Source: Beroe forskalii (taxonomy: Eukaryota; Ctenophora; Nuda; Beroida; Beroidae). Taken from it: DNA of 64,000 bases. This document shows positions 40,448 through 54,083 of the stretch, piece after piece. Each line of letters starts with the position of its first letter. The stretch's first letter is position 1. The translations under genes were made by a program, and so were the position numbers. The notes under the pieces are model-generated. The model saw nothing but the letters and a program-made list of their open reading frames with translations, was not told the origin of the DNA and did not search any database. Location: contig WFMF01000502.1 of the NCBI GenBank assembly GCA_011033025.1, positions 1 to 64,000 of the forward strand, in the 5' to 3' direction.

Positions 40448-42687
40448 GTACCGTAATAGCTGGAAAGTAACCGTGTGAATTAAACTGCCAATTTCATACA
40501 TGACTTCCTCCATGTGGCATTGGAAAATGGCGGGGAGCCATGACATCCACTTCAAAATGATTAAATACGTCCGCGTCAATTCAGTTATAGCTGGAAATCA
40601 CAATGGGAACCACTGTGGTAGCATGATGAGAAGGAAAGGTCTCTCTAAAGAGTTTGCCAAACACGTCTCCCACGCTATCCACTCACTGACCGTAGAGGAC
40701 CTTCAGATGTACTTCAACCGAAATGCTGGGGAGGATAACGGCATCCCAGTCGGTAAGAAAATTTGCACTTTTAGAACCGTCGGAGAACCTCTGACGTTTT
40801 CATCGATGCCTATCGTACATAGACATGTCTTGCTTGGTCGAGTCCATCTTTTAGACCTTGGATTCTCATGTCTTGGGGCATGTCTATTATTTTTTAAATA
40901 GCAACCGTATGGATAATTAATTTTGAAAATTCGTTTGGGTCAGATAAGACATTAGGACGTTTTTAACCCGATTTAAGTCACATAATTGATGGAGCCCTTG
41001 ACACAGGCCAACACGATTTTACCCAATATCCCGTCGTGAACCCCAAGCTGAGAGAGCAGCCACGTATCCTGGATAACGCCCCCCTGATGGGATACGATAA
41101 GGAGTTCCAAACTGATGGCATGAAACACTTCGATGTGGTGAGTTAACTTCGTCAGTTGCTACAGATTCTATTTGACAGTACTCGAAAATCTACGATTTTT
41201 TCGAGCTTTTTTTGTAAATTGTGTAGGTAAAGCTGCACCAACTAAGCAAATACCATTGAAGCCATGATATAACTATCTTCAATTTGTTTCCCCAGCTCAA
41301 ATAAAATGTTCGATTATTTTGATCTTACCCTCCTGTATCCAGATTATGAAGGGAGTCAACATGGACGGATGGAGACTGAGCTCTTTTGGTCTTCTGGAGA
41401 GGCTCAGCCACGTGTTTCACATGTCAGAGATATGGGTAGCTGCTGGCAAGATGTACAAGAAGGTGCGAGGCTTATTCTTGCTATCGAAAATTTCGGACGA
41501 ATCTGTCCAGTTTTTTTTTAAATTGTACTTTTATAGGAAAAACCGAATCGATTCTCAGCCTTGCCGAGGATTGAACATTCATGGCTTCGGAGCGTAAAAT
41601 ATATATAAAAAAAACAACAACAACAAAACAACAAAAAGCAGGAAACATTGGAATGCTATTGCTTGCTTCTTTGCTCCAACGTACAATTGCACCACAATTC
41701 AACCCCATTTGTTTTTGTTGGCAGGTAGCCAAGAGGATAAACCGAGACTCAGCACTTTGCGACTGTGTCAGGGACATTGATAGCAACGGACTTTCCAAGT
41801 ACCTTCAGCTTACCGCCTTCCAGATCAGATATCCTGGGATAACCTCTGGGAACACAACCGTCACTGACACATGTAATTATAATCATGTATTTTTAATGCC
41901 TCTTTAATGACTGATTAGGTGTCTCATTCATGGTAATGCAATGAGAATCAATAGGAAGCATGATATAAACAGTGAAGAGACGAGTTTTGAGGTTCTAAAA
42001 CTTTAGCATAGGTGTGTTTATAGGTTTTTCTCAAAGTTTCCAATGTCCCGAGGTCTTACCACTCTAATTTATAGTATCAGTGACTGAATCTTCGCATATT
42101 TGGGAGGTTTTCTGGACTACCACATCAGTTACGGGCTAGAGGAACGACCAGATAACATTGTGGACGCCCTCATGGACTTTGACTTCAACGACTCCGACGA
42201 CGAACAGGTTTGAAAACGGAAATTTATTAGGAATTACTACAATTTTAGGGAACGGACCTTTCGTCTCAGGACATTTCACCTCGAGATTTTTAACCCCCAG
42301 GCTAAGGTTAGGTTCTAGGTTAGGGTTATGGTTAGGACTGGGAAGTGGAAGAAAAACAAATCCCGGAAAATCAATCTTCTTTTGTCAGAAAACTTTTAAC
42401 CCCACATTTCCACAAAAAAGCAGCAGGTACTTTTAACTCCACATTTCCACAAAAAGCAGTACGCCTAACTCTCCCTATTGCAGCTGATCAGCGACGTTGT
42501 CAAGGACCTGGTGGACCACGCTGGCTTTGAAATGGAAGAAGAACACGACGAGGCTCACGAGATGGAGCACTCCAAGGAGCACTGGGAATGGTGTGTGGGC
42601 AGGCTCAAGAGCCTCCTCACTAAGGAACTGATCTACGATACTGCGGTGTACGTGCACTGCCAACTCAATGTCGATCAGGAGCAGTAG
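40405..42687 (+). CDS. Probably secreted protein of unknown family (7 exons, about 304 aa)
   Basis: Proposed exons: 40405-40447, 40585-40752, 41007-41137, 41343-41462, 41725-41872, 42107-42207 and 42484-42687 (TAG). All later junctions are canonical and in phase. The N-terminus MKITLLLVSFLGLT is a typical signal peptide. Mature features: HCGSMMRRKGLSKEF, a helical stretch HVSHAIHSLTVEDLQMYF, CDCVRDIDSNGL, a possible N-glycosylation site NTT, an acidic run (DFDFNDSDDEQ), an acidic His-rich segment (MEEEHDEAHEMEHSKEH), and about six cysteines overall. I do not recognise the family. The first splice is uncertain: the donor A|GTACCG is weak, and a stronger donor at 40467 (AAA|GTAACC) gives the wrong phase for exon 2. 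Confidence 0.78.
40585..40752 (+). CDS. Unknown secreted protein exon 2
   Basis: Acceptor CAATTCAG, donor GTCG|GTAAGA. Reads NHNGNHCGSMMRRKGLSKEF and NRNAGEDNGIPV. Good coding composition and a strong donor. Confidence 0.7.
41007..41137 (+). CDS. Unknown secreted protein exon 3
   Basis: Acceptor TTGACACAG, donor GATGTG|GTGAGT. Reads QHDFTQYPVVNPKLREQPRI and LMGYDKEFQTDGMKHFDV. Confidence 0.78.
41343..41462 (+). CDS. Unknown secreted protein exon 4
   Basis: 40 codons, phase 0; acceptor CTGTATCCAG, donor AAGAAG|GTGCGA. Reads MKGVNMDGWRLSSFGLLERL and SEIWVAAGKMYKK. Confidence 0.8.
41725..41872 (+). CDS. Unknown secreted protein exon 5
   Basis: 49 codons plus T; acceptor TTGTTGGCAG, donor ACAT|GTAATT. 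Contains two close cysteines (LCDCVRDID) and an NTT sequon. Confidence 0.78.
42107..42207 (+). CDS. Unknown secreted protein exon 6
   Basis: Two bases plus 33 codons; the leading GT completes a Cys codon. Reads FLDYHISYGLEERPDNIVDA and an acidic tail. The acceptor TTTGGGAG is weaker than average; donor GAACAG|GTTTGA. Confidence 0.72.
42484..42687 (+). CDS. Unknown secreted protein exon 7 (terminal)
   Basis: Acceptor CCCTATTGCAG, 67 codons and TAG. Highly charged helix rich in Glu, His and Asp, then WEWCVGRLKSLLTKELIYD and VHCQLNVDQEQ. Two cysteines could pair. Confidence 0.82.
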   Translation: MISDVVKDLVDHAGFEMEEEHDEAHEMEHSKEHWEWCVGRLKSLLTKELIYDTAVYVHCQLNVDQEQ

Positions 42688-45535
42688 ACTTAGTGTGACT
42701 TGAGTCGGCTTGACTTAATTTGAGACTGTGACTAAGTTTAAGATTGTGACTTATTTTAAGACGTTTTTAAGAAAAATTTTTCTTCAATATATGGCCGCAA
42801 ACTGCAAAGTGGGAATTTCATGATATTGATAAATCTTTCTGCAAACTTTAGTTGATATACACAATTCACTGATACTTATAGCTTTATAGGAGTAAGATTT
42901 TTATTTTTAATTACATTGGACTGTTACATTGAATGTTTTGAAATATCAAATTTGTTGCAATTTCTTAAGACAAATTGTATTCATTCATTTGCAATTGAAA
43001 AAAATGATTAAGTTTTAAATTCAATTTCTGAAATCTTGGAAAAATTTGAAGCAGTTCACATTGCACAGGGCTGAAAGTAATTCCTAAAACAGTTGTGGCC
43101 TTGCGCTTTACTTCACAGTTCACATTGTAGTTTGTACTGTAAGTCTTAAAACTTCAATACTCCATGGCTTTGAAGCTTGCACTTTTGTTTAGCAAAAAGG
43201 GAAAGAGATTAGAGAGCTTACCGTTTTTCATTCTTGCAGAAGCACATCATTGGCACTGCTACTGAAGGGATTATAGGGCGCACTTCCAAATGGCCGAGGG
43301 CAGTCGTCTCTACTCTCTAATTGTCGCAGTTTCGGGTCTGGGTCACATACCAACAAGCAACATGTGACGGGCACCTGCAGGGTATATAATGATTTCAAGA
43401 TTATGTTAGCCCAAGTTCAATTAAACATAGCATGATACATTCAACCCCTACCCTAGCGCGCGCAACTTTCTTCGCGACCCGAGGCCGCTCACTCCGAGTC
43501 CGTGCGCCGCGCAGAAACCAGTGTCCAGGTCAGGGCAACGATTTGAGCTGGGGTCATAGTTACTGTTAGCGGCGCAGGAATCACTGAAAGAGTGAAGTAG
43601 AGCAACTACAAGTCAAGTGCAATTGTGCGGGACTGCGGGGCGTCTGCGTCAACTCAATAGCTGGTCAGCAGCGAGCGTCGCGCAGAAGTCACTCACGCAG
43701 CTTCTCCCCCCCGTCAGTCCGTCGTGCGCATTCTTCCCACGGACCACGGGGTCGGCAAGCGAACCGAACATTTAGAAATCTAAATGGCCTGAGCCCAAAT
43801 GTGCGGCCGCAGGCTTGAGTGTTACATTACGTGCTCATTCAGCCGAGGTCACTGTATCAGTATGCAATTACTATTACTCTAAATTCAGCCGAATAGTAAC
43901 TAGATAGCTTCAGCCGAGGTCACAGTAGGCAAAAGCTCGAAATTCAGCCGAAGTCACTATAGATAGCTTCAGCGCCAAACAGACCTCTGGGCACTCACAA
44001 CGTATCCTTTTCAGTCCTCAAACCTAAATTCTCAGGAAAACCTCGTATTTCACAACGTATTTCCAGGTCCATAATTTGTCTTATCTCCAGGAGAAATTAC
44101 CGTGTATGATCACCATACTCTGCCCGCGTTGTCTGCCATCGCCTGTTGTCACGTGCACATGTCAGGGTAATAAATCACACGTCACGTGGTTGCCAGGCAA
44201 CCAATCCTTGCAAACCGTCCCAAAAAGTCCTCTGTTTCCAAATATTTTGGCGGGTCTTAAATTGCAGTTCCAATGACGTCACTATCACAGCTCAAGGTGG
44301 TAAGTTGATGATTTCAGACCTGTTTTCACTCGTGGGGTAATATAAGATATACACACACACTTACAGTATAATTGGAGTAATTCCGCAATGCGGAGAGATA
44401 TAACGTGCAGATATGGAGCAGATGGAACATGTGCAGGGACTCCTTGTTTTGCACATGTTTATTCGCTCCTCGGTTGTTTTGCGTCTTATATTATTCGGTC
44501 TCTGCGGGCCTGTATGCGCACATCAACTGCGGCGTCAGCACCCAACTATTTGTGTGCAGCAGGGGCTGCACTCAGTACTTTTTATCATGAAAAAGCAGAA
44601 ACTGAGCCTAGGATTTCGAAAAATAACGAAACCTGCCTCCCCCTTTTTGGAATGAAATTGCGAAAACTTTTTGTTATGATGAGAGCTTTAACAAGCCAAG
44701 CAGAATAAAACATTCAACTCGTTTGAATGTAACTCCCTGCCTCCTTTTCAAAAATCTGGCTACGCCCTTGGTAGCCAACTAGGTATTAGAGGTGGCACCA
44801 TTTCCATTTTCTGAAAACGTTGGGCGCCTTCAAAACTCCCCTCATGTTTGCGACCCACTAGACCACCATTTTCTTGGAAATTACTCAAACGTGCTAACCT
44901 AATCTAAATGGTTACACGCAGCTCAACAGGCTATACAGTTCATTAGCCGGTCTATCGAATTATATCCGAGTTTCAAGAGATAATCCCGCCCATTCCAGCT
45001 CACGTGTAGATATGATCCCGTATCATGTTATTTTTTCACCATTGGTTGGTGGCAGGTGGAATAATATAGAAATATCAGAAGTAGACAGGTTGTGATCTCA
45101 AAGATTCGCCACATAAAATGAAATATCATAATGATGGCATTCTCGTTGCATATTATCATGTACAACACTTAATCCTTATTCCTTGTGACAAAATACGGCA
45201 CCAGTCCCACATGGAATTATAGAAATTTGTTTTGACAGTGAACGAATGTAGAGTGCTTGCAAGAAATTATAATATTTTTGTGGCTGGGGTAAATTGGAGC
45301 AAAATATGATATTCTGACAAAAAAAGTCATTAAGATAATATGGTTTATTTGAAATCTTGCGCTTTGATCTTGATTCTAGAACGTCAAGTTTATCTCGCCC
45401 AGTATTCATCTATTACTATGACTGTCTACTGTCTGATAGTAAATCAGTGAACCAGTGTAGAATAATAGTAAGTAGTCAAAGTTAATTGGTGTGAGAATAC
45501 TGGTTTCACAATTTGGGCACTTTCACAGTGAACTG
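42688..45535. other. 3' flank and intergenic DNA with a CpG-rich patch
   Basis: The 3' flank of the secreted-protein gene starts with short repeats (GACTTATTTTAAG-type). At 43435-43810 base composition changes sharply to CpG-rich (GCGCGCAACTTTCTTCGCGA, GTGCGCCGCGCAG). Short direct words TTCAGCCGA...GTCACT recur at 43850-43975. At 44270-44310 there is a CRE-bearing fragment. Overlapping open frames at 44388-44708 lack support. Confidence 0.45.
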
Positions 45536-45745
45536 GTGAGCTGGTGTCAGAGTAAACTGTTGTCGGAGTTAACTGGTGGTCCAGTTAACTGGTGTCAGAT
45601 TTAATTGGTGGTCCAGTTAACTGGTGTCAGAGTAAACTGGTGTCAGAGTAAACTGGTGTCAGAGCGGACTGGTGTCAGAGTAGACTGGTGTCTGAGAGGA
45701 CTGGTGTCAGAGTGAACTGGTGTCAGAGTAGACTGGTGCCAAAAA
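45480..45745 (+). repeat. 16-bp minisatellite, about 13 units
   Basis: The unit is GAGTAAACTGGTGTCA with variants (TTAACTGGTGGTCCAG among them). Confidence 0.9.
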
Positions 45746-48700
45746 TCAGAATACTCTAGTTCCAGAATACTTTAAGTGTCAGAATACTGTGGTATCAGTC
45801 GTCAGAGAAAACTGGTGTCAATGCAAATCAAACCAGCATCATCCTTCATCGCTGTGTAGCCTTCTCTCAAAAAATATCATTCAATCGCTTTGAGTCGCCT
45901 GATAAACTTACGATCGAAATGCGTTCGTGATTTCGAGCCATGAACATTCGAGCTGATTATTGGTGCATGTAACGTTCATAATGAAATAATTTAGAATTTA
46001 TATTCAAGTCACATAATATAATATTCATGTTTTGTAATCGAGTTATCCGACGCATATTATGGAAAACATTAATATTTTTCTAGCAGCAATAATTTTCGGA
46101 ATTTGGAAGGTTTGCACGTGCAATGGTTATAACACATGCCTGCGCAATATAACCATTGCCAATGCTCAATTTCATCCTGTTAGGCTAAACATGGTCAAAA
46201 GATGGCTGAGTCTGAATCCCTAGAAATCTTAATTCGTAGACACATCGTCCCTGACATAATCTAGATTCATTACCTGAATGATAAGGCTAAGTGAATGCGG
46301 TTAATTGGAGCCAGGAACGATGTAGGTGATTAGGTTATATTTAATTACAGATAATTGCATTTGTTGCTGCAAACTAAAAGCTTGCCATTCAACGTCATCA
46401 AAGCAGCATTACAACCCATGGTAATGGCGCCAGTTTCCATAATAAGACGATTGATGCAACCTCTATCCTTGGCCCTGTTTTTCTTGAAAAGCAAGTTTTT
46501 TTTCAGCACCACATTTAACTGTAAATTTGATGGTACGTTTTTTTCTGGAAAAACCAAAATAAAACATTTTGGAGGTATTTTGAATCGAAGGCAATGATTG
46601 CAAGACTATCTGACCTCCAATTTCGAAAATATCAAAATGGACGCCCATTGCTCAATAGGCATTCATAACGATTCCTCCTGCAGTCGAGCACCCTAGACAT
46701 GGAGTCTAGTTAGGAGATAATTGAATAAATTAGTTAATAAAATTATCACTGATTTGTTACTGTTTATTACGAAAATATATTTTATCGAATCATTCCTTAG
46801 TTCATTGGCACCTAAAGATGGACCCTTCTACGGTACGTCGGGAAGGTGCAAATTTGGTGCGGATGCAACCCAATTATTGGGTCCAGTTCGACGGGTCAGA
46901 TCCACATAATTCATCAAACCCGAGCCTTATATTCTCTTATATATTCACCAGCCTCGAGCCCTTTTTCATCAGCACCTTTCTCCAGCAGTAGAGTAACTAG
47001 ACCATGTGTGTCACGTGCATGCTATTCAAGGACATTATCGATTGATAACGGAGCGATTATATATGAATATTTTTATTCAATCTGCGCAGACAACGCAGAC
47101 AAAGTTTAAAAACTTCATGTTATTATGAATGTCAAATATTTCACGAAAATGTGATTATTTTTCTGAGAAATAAACTGTTAATCTGTTTACGAACGGTTTT
47201 TCTAAAATTATATAAGCTAAACCTAATTAATTATTGGGAGGAAAAACTGGTCAGTAAAAAAATAATAAGTCATGAATAGGTATAGGCCATAGGGTCTATC
47301 ATTTCAGACGAAGTTATATCAAAATTATACCAACGCTGATCAACGAATTTCATTTTATGGGCAAGGATACCAAATTTGTTGAACATAATGTCAAAAGTTT
47401 ATGGGCAACGACACCAACATTATGATTTGTCATCGAACAGCTGAATGGACTAACCTAATTAATTCAAATTTGGGATGCATGAAATGCGGATCTCAGCAAT
47501 CAAAACATCTTTCCAATTTATATTACTGCTGATTGCTTGTGAATGTTTGAAGATACGAAAAACTTTAAAGTCATAACCTTTTCAAAATCATAATTCAGTG
47601 ATTGTTGATTATCGTCGTCAGCTGAGTGTGAAAGATGGAAAGGTGCTTATTGATGAGTGGTGTAAGGTGGAGATCATGGGTCTCATGCACACTGTCATGG
47701 GATGGAGTCCAGACAAAGTGTGATTGGAGTCTGGAGAAAGAGTTTGATTGTGAGTAGGTGTAGATCATGGGTTTCATGCAGACTCCAAACTGCAGAGTCC
47801 CCCCGGTACATTAGCCAGAACTCAGACTTAGCAAGCACAAATTAGACACCTTGATTTGATCAAAGTCCTGCGTACAGTGACCCGGGTGCTAAATCTAGCA
47901 CTTTCTGCATCGTTCGTGGCTTTCTGCAGGTCACCATCTCCCATTTTCCAAGTATTGTGGATACCCGAGAAAAATGTTACGCTTTGTTCTTTTCAACTCT
48001 TTCATATTTCACATATACTGTAGAATTGCTTTAATTTTTCTTTAAAAATGAACCTATTGTTAGAAAAAGGAAGTCAATTATTCCAGTTTTAGCACAAATG
48101 TTTATGTTTAAAAGTGTCAGTCCATGCCATTGCCCTATACTTGGTTCTGCTCATTCGAAACATCATGGCTATAGGACAAGCCATAGCTATAGGACAAGTC
48201 ATTTGCTATCAATTGCTATCAGTTGGGACGAATGCTCCGATTGAGGTTTGGGGTTTAAAACCTATATTGCCTGATGCCTGAATTTAAGAATTCATTATTC
48301 ATCCCACAGTAATGTCATTCATTCGAGTATAGTGACACTTGCATAAGTCTATGAGCATTTTACGAGCATTTTATCAAATCATTCCCACTACATATTTTTT
48401 TCTTCTATCTAGAGACAGATTGCAGCACTTCTGTCCTTACTGAGCACCTAGCACAAACTAGAACTCTACAAAGCAAAGTCTCTATATCACCACCAACATC
48501 ATGTAGCCAAGGGATTTTAGTCTAGACTTCGGCAAAGTCTTGCATTAAGCCGACTGATAATTCTTGATTTTTTCTTTTCTCAAAGAGGACTAAGGTTCCA
48601 AGAAAAACCTATATTTTAAATTTTGTCTCTTTAGTTGATAATTCCAAGAATTAATCATCAGAGATTTTTCTAATTTTAATGGATAGATCGAAACCGTTGG

Positions 48701-51430
48701 ATTGGAAATTCATAAAAGAATAGAGTAACTCATTTGGAGTTTAGAAATTGAGGTGTTTCAAAATTGAGTTTCATTTAATTGTTTTTTCTTCAAAAACCAT
48801 AATATTAACATAATATTATCCATTATTGCCTAGCATACTGGAGAAAAACACAATAATAAGCCAAGTTGTCTAGAATGAACCGGACTAACTCCTAAAAACT
48901 GAGACAAGAACATCCTAAATTATTGGTCATATTAATGATTAATAATTAGGGGCGGCAGACAGACACAAAAAAATCACTTACGTGCCCTTTTTAAAGTTTC
49001 TTAATTTCGGGTCAAAACCATAGTCTCAAACTTCGCCTCATATGTGCTCATAAATCTAATCAGTATTCAGTGACTTGAATTTCAAGTAATCAGAGAAACG
49101 TCAACTTTGGCTGGTTATTTGGGGTGGTGACCTTTCGAAGCGATAAATCATATGCTGTCCCTGGAAAACAGGTCATATATAGAGGCTATTTAAAGGACTT
49201 ATGGAAGCAAAAATTCACTCGGAGGAGTTAAGATCACCTTTCAAAATTAGAACATCTTTCTATTCCTGAAATTAACGTTTCGCTTATATTTCAAATTCTA
49301 AATTTGGTTTATGATTAACTCATCTGGTGTTTAATGATCATAATATGGATAATCAGATAAAATGGAGGAAATTTAAACCCATCAATTTGTTGATAGAATA
49401 AAATTTCAAATGATTACAAATTTGTACTAATTTGGGAGTTTTGTAATTTACATGACTGATAAAACAAAATTTTCAATTGAAAGGGAATTTGACCGAATTT
49501 AGTTTTAATAACACATTGGGCAGATAATCCTGTGTCCATTGTCCAATATTCGAAGATTCGATAGGTATGAGAGTGATACCATGCCAAAAAATCATGCCGT
49601 GATTATTGATAAATTTTGTGCGTGGTGAGTTGCAAAAAAAGGATTCCGTAACAGTCTGACAGTCTCTGTCTTAATTTTGCGACCGATACCATAAAACCAC
49701 TTAGAAATCTAATTCAGTCTCGTCAGGGAATTAGTTTTGCCAAAAGGAATACATCTTTTTTTCAAAAAAATAGAAGAAGTGAATAAATGCTTTTCCATAG
49801 AATTTTGTAATTTTGCCCTAACGCTTTCTCTTAACCTTTGCAACACAGCCAATGGCTCAATGGTAATCAAATATTCAGAATAGATCTATAGAGATTTGTT
49901 GAACTGCATGGCTCCAAACAGAGAAAAGTCGGGAATTTTTCAAATAGACTGACATGGAATGCCCTTTACTGTACCAGATTTCAACCAACCAAACATGGAT
50001 GCGAGTCTTGTTGACTCGTCTTATTTGAGCATATTTACCAGCTGACTGCTCCTATAAAATGCTCCGGGGCGGTCTAAACTGAATTAAGTGGACTACGTAA
50101 TTCGATAAGATGTAACAAATTTTTCTCCCCCGGACGACACTTAATTGAAAACAATTCATTTGCACTCCTATAATTAATATTCATATGCCACCGCATAACC
50201 ATCTTTCTTGGAAGTAGAAGCAAGGGCTGAGCGTGATTCTCTAGCGGACATCTTTCTACGCAATAATTAAACCAGAACTCAGAGACAAGAACACTGAGCA
50301 GTTATATAGGCCCCTATGGTTAATGCGATATTTCAGTCATGTATTTCAAAAACACAGTACAAAGTTGAAGTGATTCGATCAACGCATGTTTCTGAGTAAT
50401 ATTCTAATCTATCTTATCATTCCTGGCCTAATCCTGGAAGCCTCGTACAAGACAGCCTTTATGGTCGGTGCAATATAATGAGGCTCCTCGAATCTATAAA
50501 GGTACTTGAGTTTTTCTTGCAGACATCAAAAAATAGAGAAATGATATTACTGATTTTTACTCATTATCTATTGGGATCTACAGAGTTCCAAGTAGTCCCT
50601 GGACCAATGGAGCGTGTCCGCATAACGTTGAATTGGTCAAGATATATTCTGACGCATACCTGACATTTCTGAATATGTGGGCACTAATCAATATTTTATT
50701 TAATCTCACAATCATACCAATCACTATTTTATCTCACAATCCACTTAGGTTAAATATAAAAGTGTATCGACGGATTGTTCATTGTTCGGTCAAGCGTTAA
50801 CATAATTATCACGAATGAACGGTAAACATCATTAAACACTTATCTTGGCAGCAAGTAGTCCCTATCATAAGACTCTTCTGGCAACGCCTAGCTACGATTA
50901 TCGTTAATGAATTTAATTTAGGATATTTGACCACCTATCTCACAAGCTGGATTTATAATTAAGAGTTGCACGTTTTTAAGGCTGCTCGACTTTTAAAATT
51001 AAACTTTGCAAGCATGAAATATGTTTACTTAAGTTTTTGAGTTTTAAAACTTGCTTTTAAAGTACGTATGCAGACAGCAGTAGGTGAAGCTTTGAAAATG
51101 AAACAACAATGATGGTTTTTAGACAAATTTAGCAATATGTTGAATGTAAGTCAGCAGATTTCTGAAAATACTTGAAGTCTGGAATTTAAATTCAAAGAAT
51201 TATCATTTGTGCGTAAAATTTTTAAAAACTTTTTAAATTACTTAATTTTACACAACCTTTTAAAGGTTTTACAAGTCTATAACCGATTCGACGAATGGTT
51301 TAAGATGAAGCGGAAGGATTCAAAATAGAATCATACTGAAAGTTAAATCGAATTTTGCATTCATTTTCTCGCGAATTTTTGGATGCCAGTACTGATGATA
51401 CCAAAAGCGTTCCAACACTGGCTTTTCGAC
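45746..51430. other. AT-rich gene-free stretch
   Basis: No coding exon, RNA gene or long repeat was recognised on either strand. A weak inverted-repeat element related to the GGGTCCATTTTGG family may lie at 46805-46910 (GGCACCTAAAGATGGACCC ... GGGTCCAGTTCGAC). At 47640-47780 a diverged tandem pair contains GTGTAGATCATGGGTTTCAT / GTGGAGATCATGGGTCTCAT. Confidence 0.45.
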
Positions 51431-53162
51431 TTCGAAGGGGGGGGGATCATGTTTTATTTGTATTTTTTTGTATTTTTTTGTCCAACAAATTTTTGTCCAA
51501 TTTTGAAAAATAGGGTACACTTTGGACATAAAAATACAAAAAAATACAAAAAAATACAAAAAAATACAAAAAAATACAAAAAGATATAATTCTTATATAA
51601 TGTTTATAGAATGTTTATAAGAGTCATCCTTTCATTGCCAAGATCCTCGTCAAAATAATACACTAATAATAAAAATCATTATCAGCATCAAAAACAATTA
51701 ATCAGGCCCGTTATATATCGTGTAAATATGTTTGTTTTTTATAGTCCAAAACACGATTTTGGATAATTTAGTCTCCTACAAGAGGATTTAAAAATTTGGA
51801 AATCATTCTATTTAAGCTACAGTATCTTTCTACATCCAAAAATCAAATTATTGGAAAAAAAACATTGAAGGTATGAAACGACCGAAATTAATATTTTGGC
51901 CACTTGAAGATCAAGCCAAAGCTATCTATTATATAATTTGGAGATGGCACGTGAATTATGTTTGTGTGATTTTATTATCGTTGTTGAGCTCCAATAACAG
52001 GTACTACAATTTAAGGGTGGCCTTGAGTCCATTATAGACCATGCAACATTTCCGTGCAAGTGAATTGGATATGTAATCTAACCATTTTAGCCCATAAAAA
52101 GAGGCCATATCTCTGTTTGTGGCTTTGCCCAATTGATCTTGTGTCATTTTCATATGAAATTATCTGGATTGCAAGAAAAACTTAACTTCACACAAGTTAG
52201 TAATTTTTGATAGGTAAGCTTGATAAAACTTTTTGGGCACAAAATACCAAAAACCTTGAAGTAGTAGGATTAAGGATTATTATTAGTGTAGCATTCTATC
52301 ACTGGGGCTGGTAAATTAAGGGAGCACATATTGTTTCTATTTTGGATACACGGGCTAAAAACTAAATATTGAGATGCTTATATAGGCAGAGCCTCCTACA
52401 CACGGGATTGCCGGCAATTATGACCCGGTAGCGTAGTATGATGGAGCCCACGCCCCACACCTGGGGACAACCCAATATTTGAAGGATGATCCTGGGTACA
52501 AAGAGTCCCAAATTGGGGCTCCCTCATTCCTGACTTCCCCATTCCATACACGTAGAGAAGTAGGTACAATGCAGTTACATTGTGCACTGTAGCTTTAGCT
52601 GTTACATCAATGCAACCGAGTCCTTCACCCCACAATTAGATAATTGGTACAACCACACAATTGGACAAAATAGACAAAATGCGGTAAGAAAGTGTCCATC
52701 TGCACTAGAAAATGCACTGATCACAATTTTCGATTAAATTGAACTTGTGACTTCATAACGTTTTACGTTACTCTGACATTCTATAATCATGAAACATTCC
52801 ATTGAACAGTCCCCACAGGGGCTCAATATTCTTATCAAAGAGCCGTTCAGCTTCAGCGAACCTCATCGGGAAGGCGGACCTAAGGCATAATATGCCCTAA
52901 TAATTGTTATGTGGTTTGGTTTGTTAATAACCAAAACAATGCAATTGTAATAAGTTACGATTCATTGTTGATTTAGTCCACTCAATACATAGATGGAAAT
53001 GTCTGAATGACAATATAAATTTTTTCAATATTTTTTGTATTTTTTTGTATATTTTTGTATATATTTGTATTTTTTGTCCAACGAATTTTTTGTCCAAATT
53101 CAGAAAACAGGGTACACATTAGACAATTATACAAAAAAATCATGATCCCCCCCCCCTTCGAA
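51431..53162. mobile_element. 1.73-kb inverted-repeat element with G-run termini
   Basis: Left end TTCGAAGGGGGGGGGATCAT, right end complementary (CATGATC, a run of C, CTTCGAA). Near each end there is a module of about 120 bp with TGTATTTTTTTGTCCAAC and AGGGTACAC; these two modules are in direct orientation, although the termini are inverted. No transposase was recognised; the minus-strand frame 52396-52635 has no family resemblance. Confidence 0.65.
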
Positions 53163-54083
53163 TCAATTAAAATTTATTAGCGATGATTACAAAAAGCTTA
53201 TTTAACGCATTGGATAAGGGTGTGATAGACTTTTCAAACTTTCACAGCGAGCTAGAGAAATTTATTGCATTTATTGTATTGATGTAATTTATCAAGTAAT
53301 AAATTAAATCTTTATAAGTGCTTGTATAAACAACTAAATTAATTCCGCGCCTCAGGCATTGCAAAGGTCAACTATGAATAGAGATATGTATGATGGAATT
53401 AACATGTCTACGAATATTATCGGATTTTGAACGATGATTTCTGGTAATATATGAAAATTCCACCTGCATAAATACATCCGATAGAACATTATCAAGGATA
53501 TTGAATAACCGATAAACCTGGAGACACGCACAGGAATTATCTTTATACATGACTCATGAGTACTTAATGATAACTCACACGGGAGGCCTTTGATACGACC
53601 AGGATTCCCTTTGGTTGGTCGCTGGAATTAAAGTGTGTAGTATAAAATATGATACTTATATTGAACGAATGAAATCATGATTTTCCCGCCAACATATCAT
53701 AATAATTCGATCTGATGATTAGCTCCATAACCACAGAGTGTGCGTGAGAGGAGGGCATTCCAGCGAAAAGTTTCCGAGAAAAGATCAGAAACGGGTTCAA
53801 TCAGAAAAATAAATGCAAGATTTTTCAAAGAAATCGTTCTTTGCATTTTCCTGATTTTTGCCTTTTGGACAGGCATTTTGTTTCAAAAATAACAAAGTTA
53901 CTTGTGTAAACACTTAAACGTGGCTAAAGACTACAGAAATGATGGACGTAAAGCAATTCAGAGAAAAACATGCCTTTTGATAATGATTTCTTTGCTCATC
54001 AAAGATTTCATAGTATGCATTTGGGCATAGTGCTCAAAAATCAACAAAATTGCGTACTGGGACTTATCCCGTATTCTTTCCCA
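53163..54083. other. AT-rich DNA, no gene recognised
   Basis: No exon, RNA gene or repeat could be supported. Confidence 0.4.

Noticed and set aside
46355..47109. Overlapping open frames on both strands
   Set aside because: No splice signals or codon bias, and frames on opposite strands overlap over the same AT-rich DNA.
52396..52635. 79-codon minus-strand frame inside the G-run element, considered as transposase
   Set aside because: No DDE-type motif, no recognisable family and too short.
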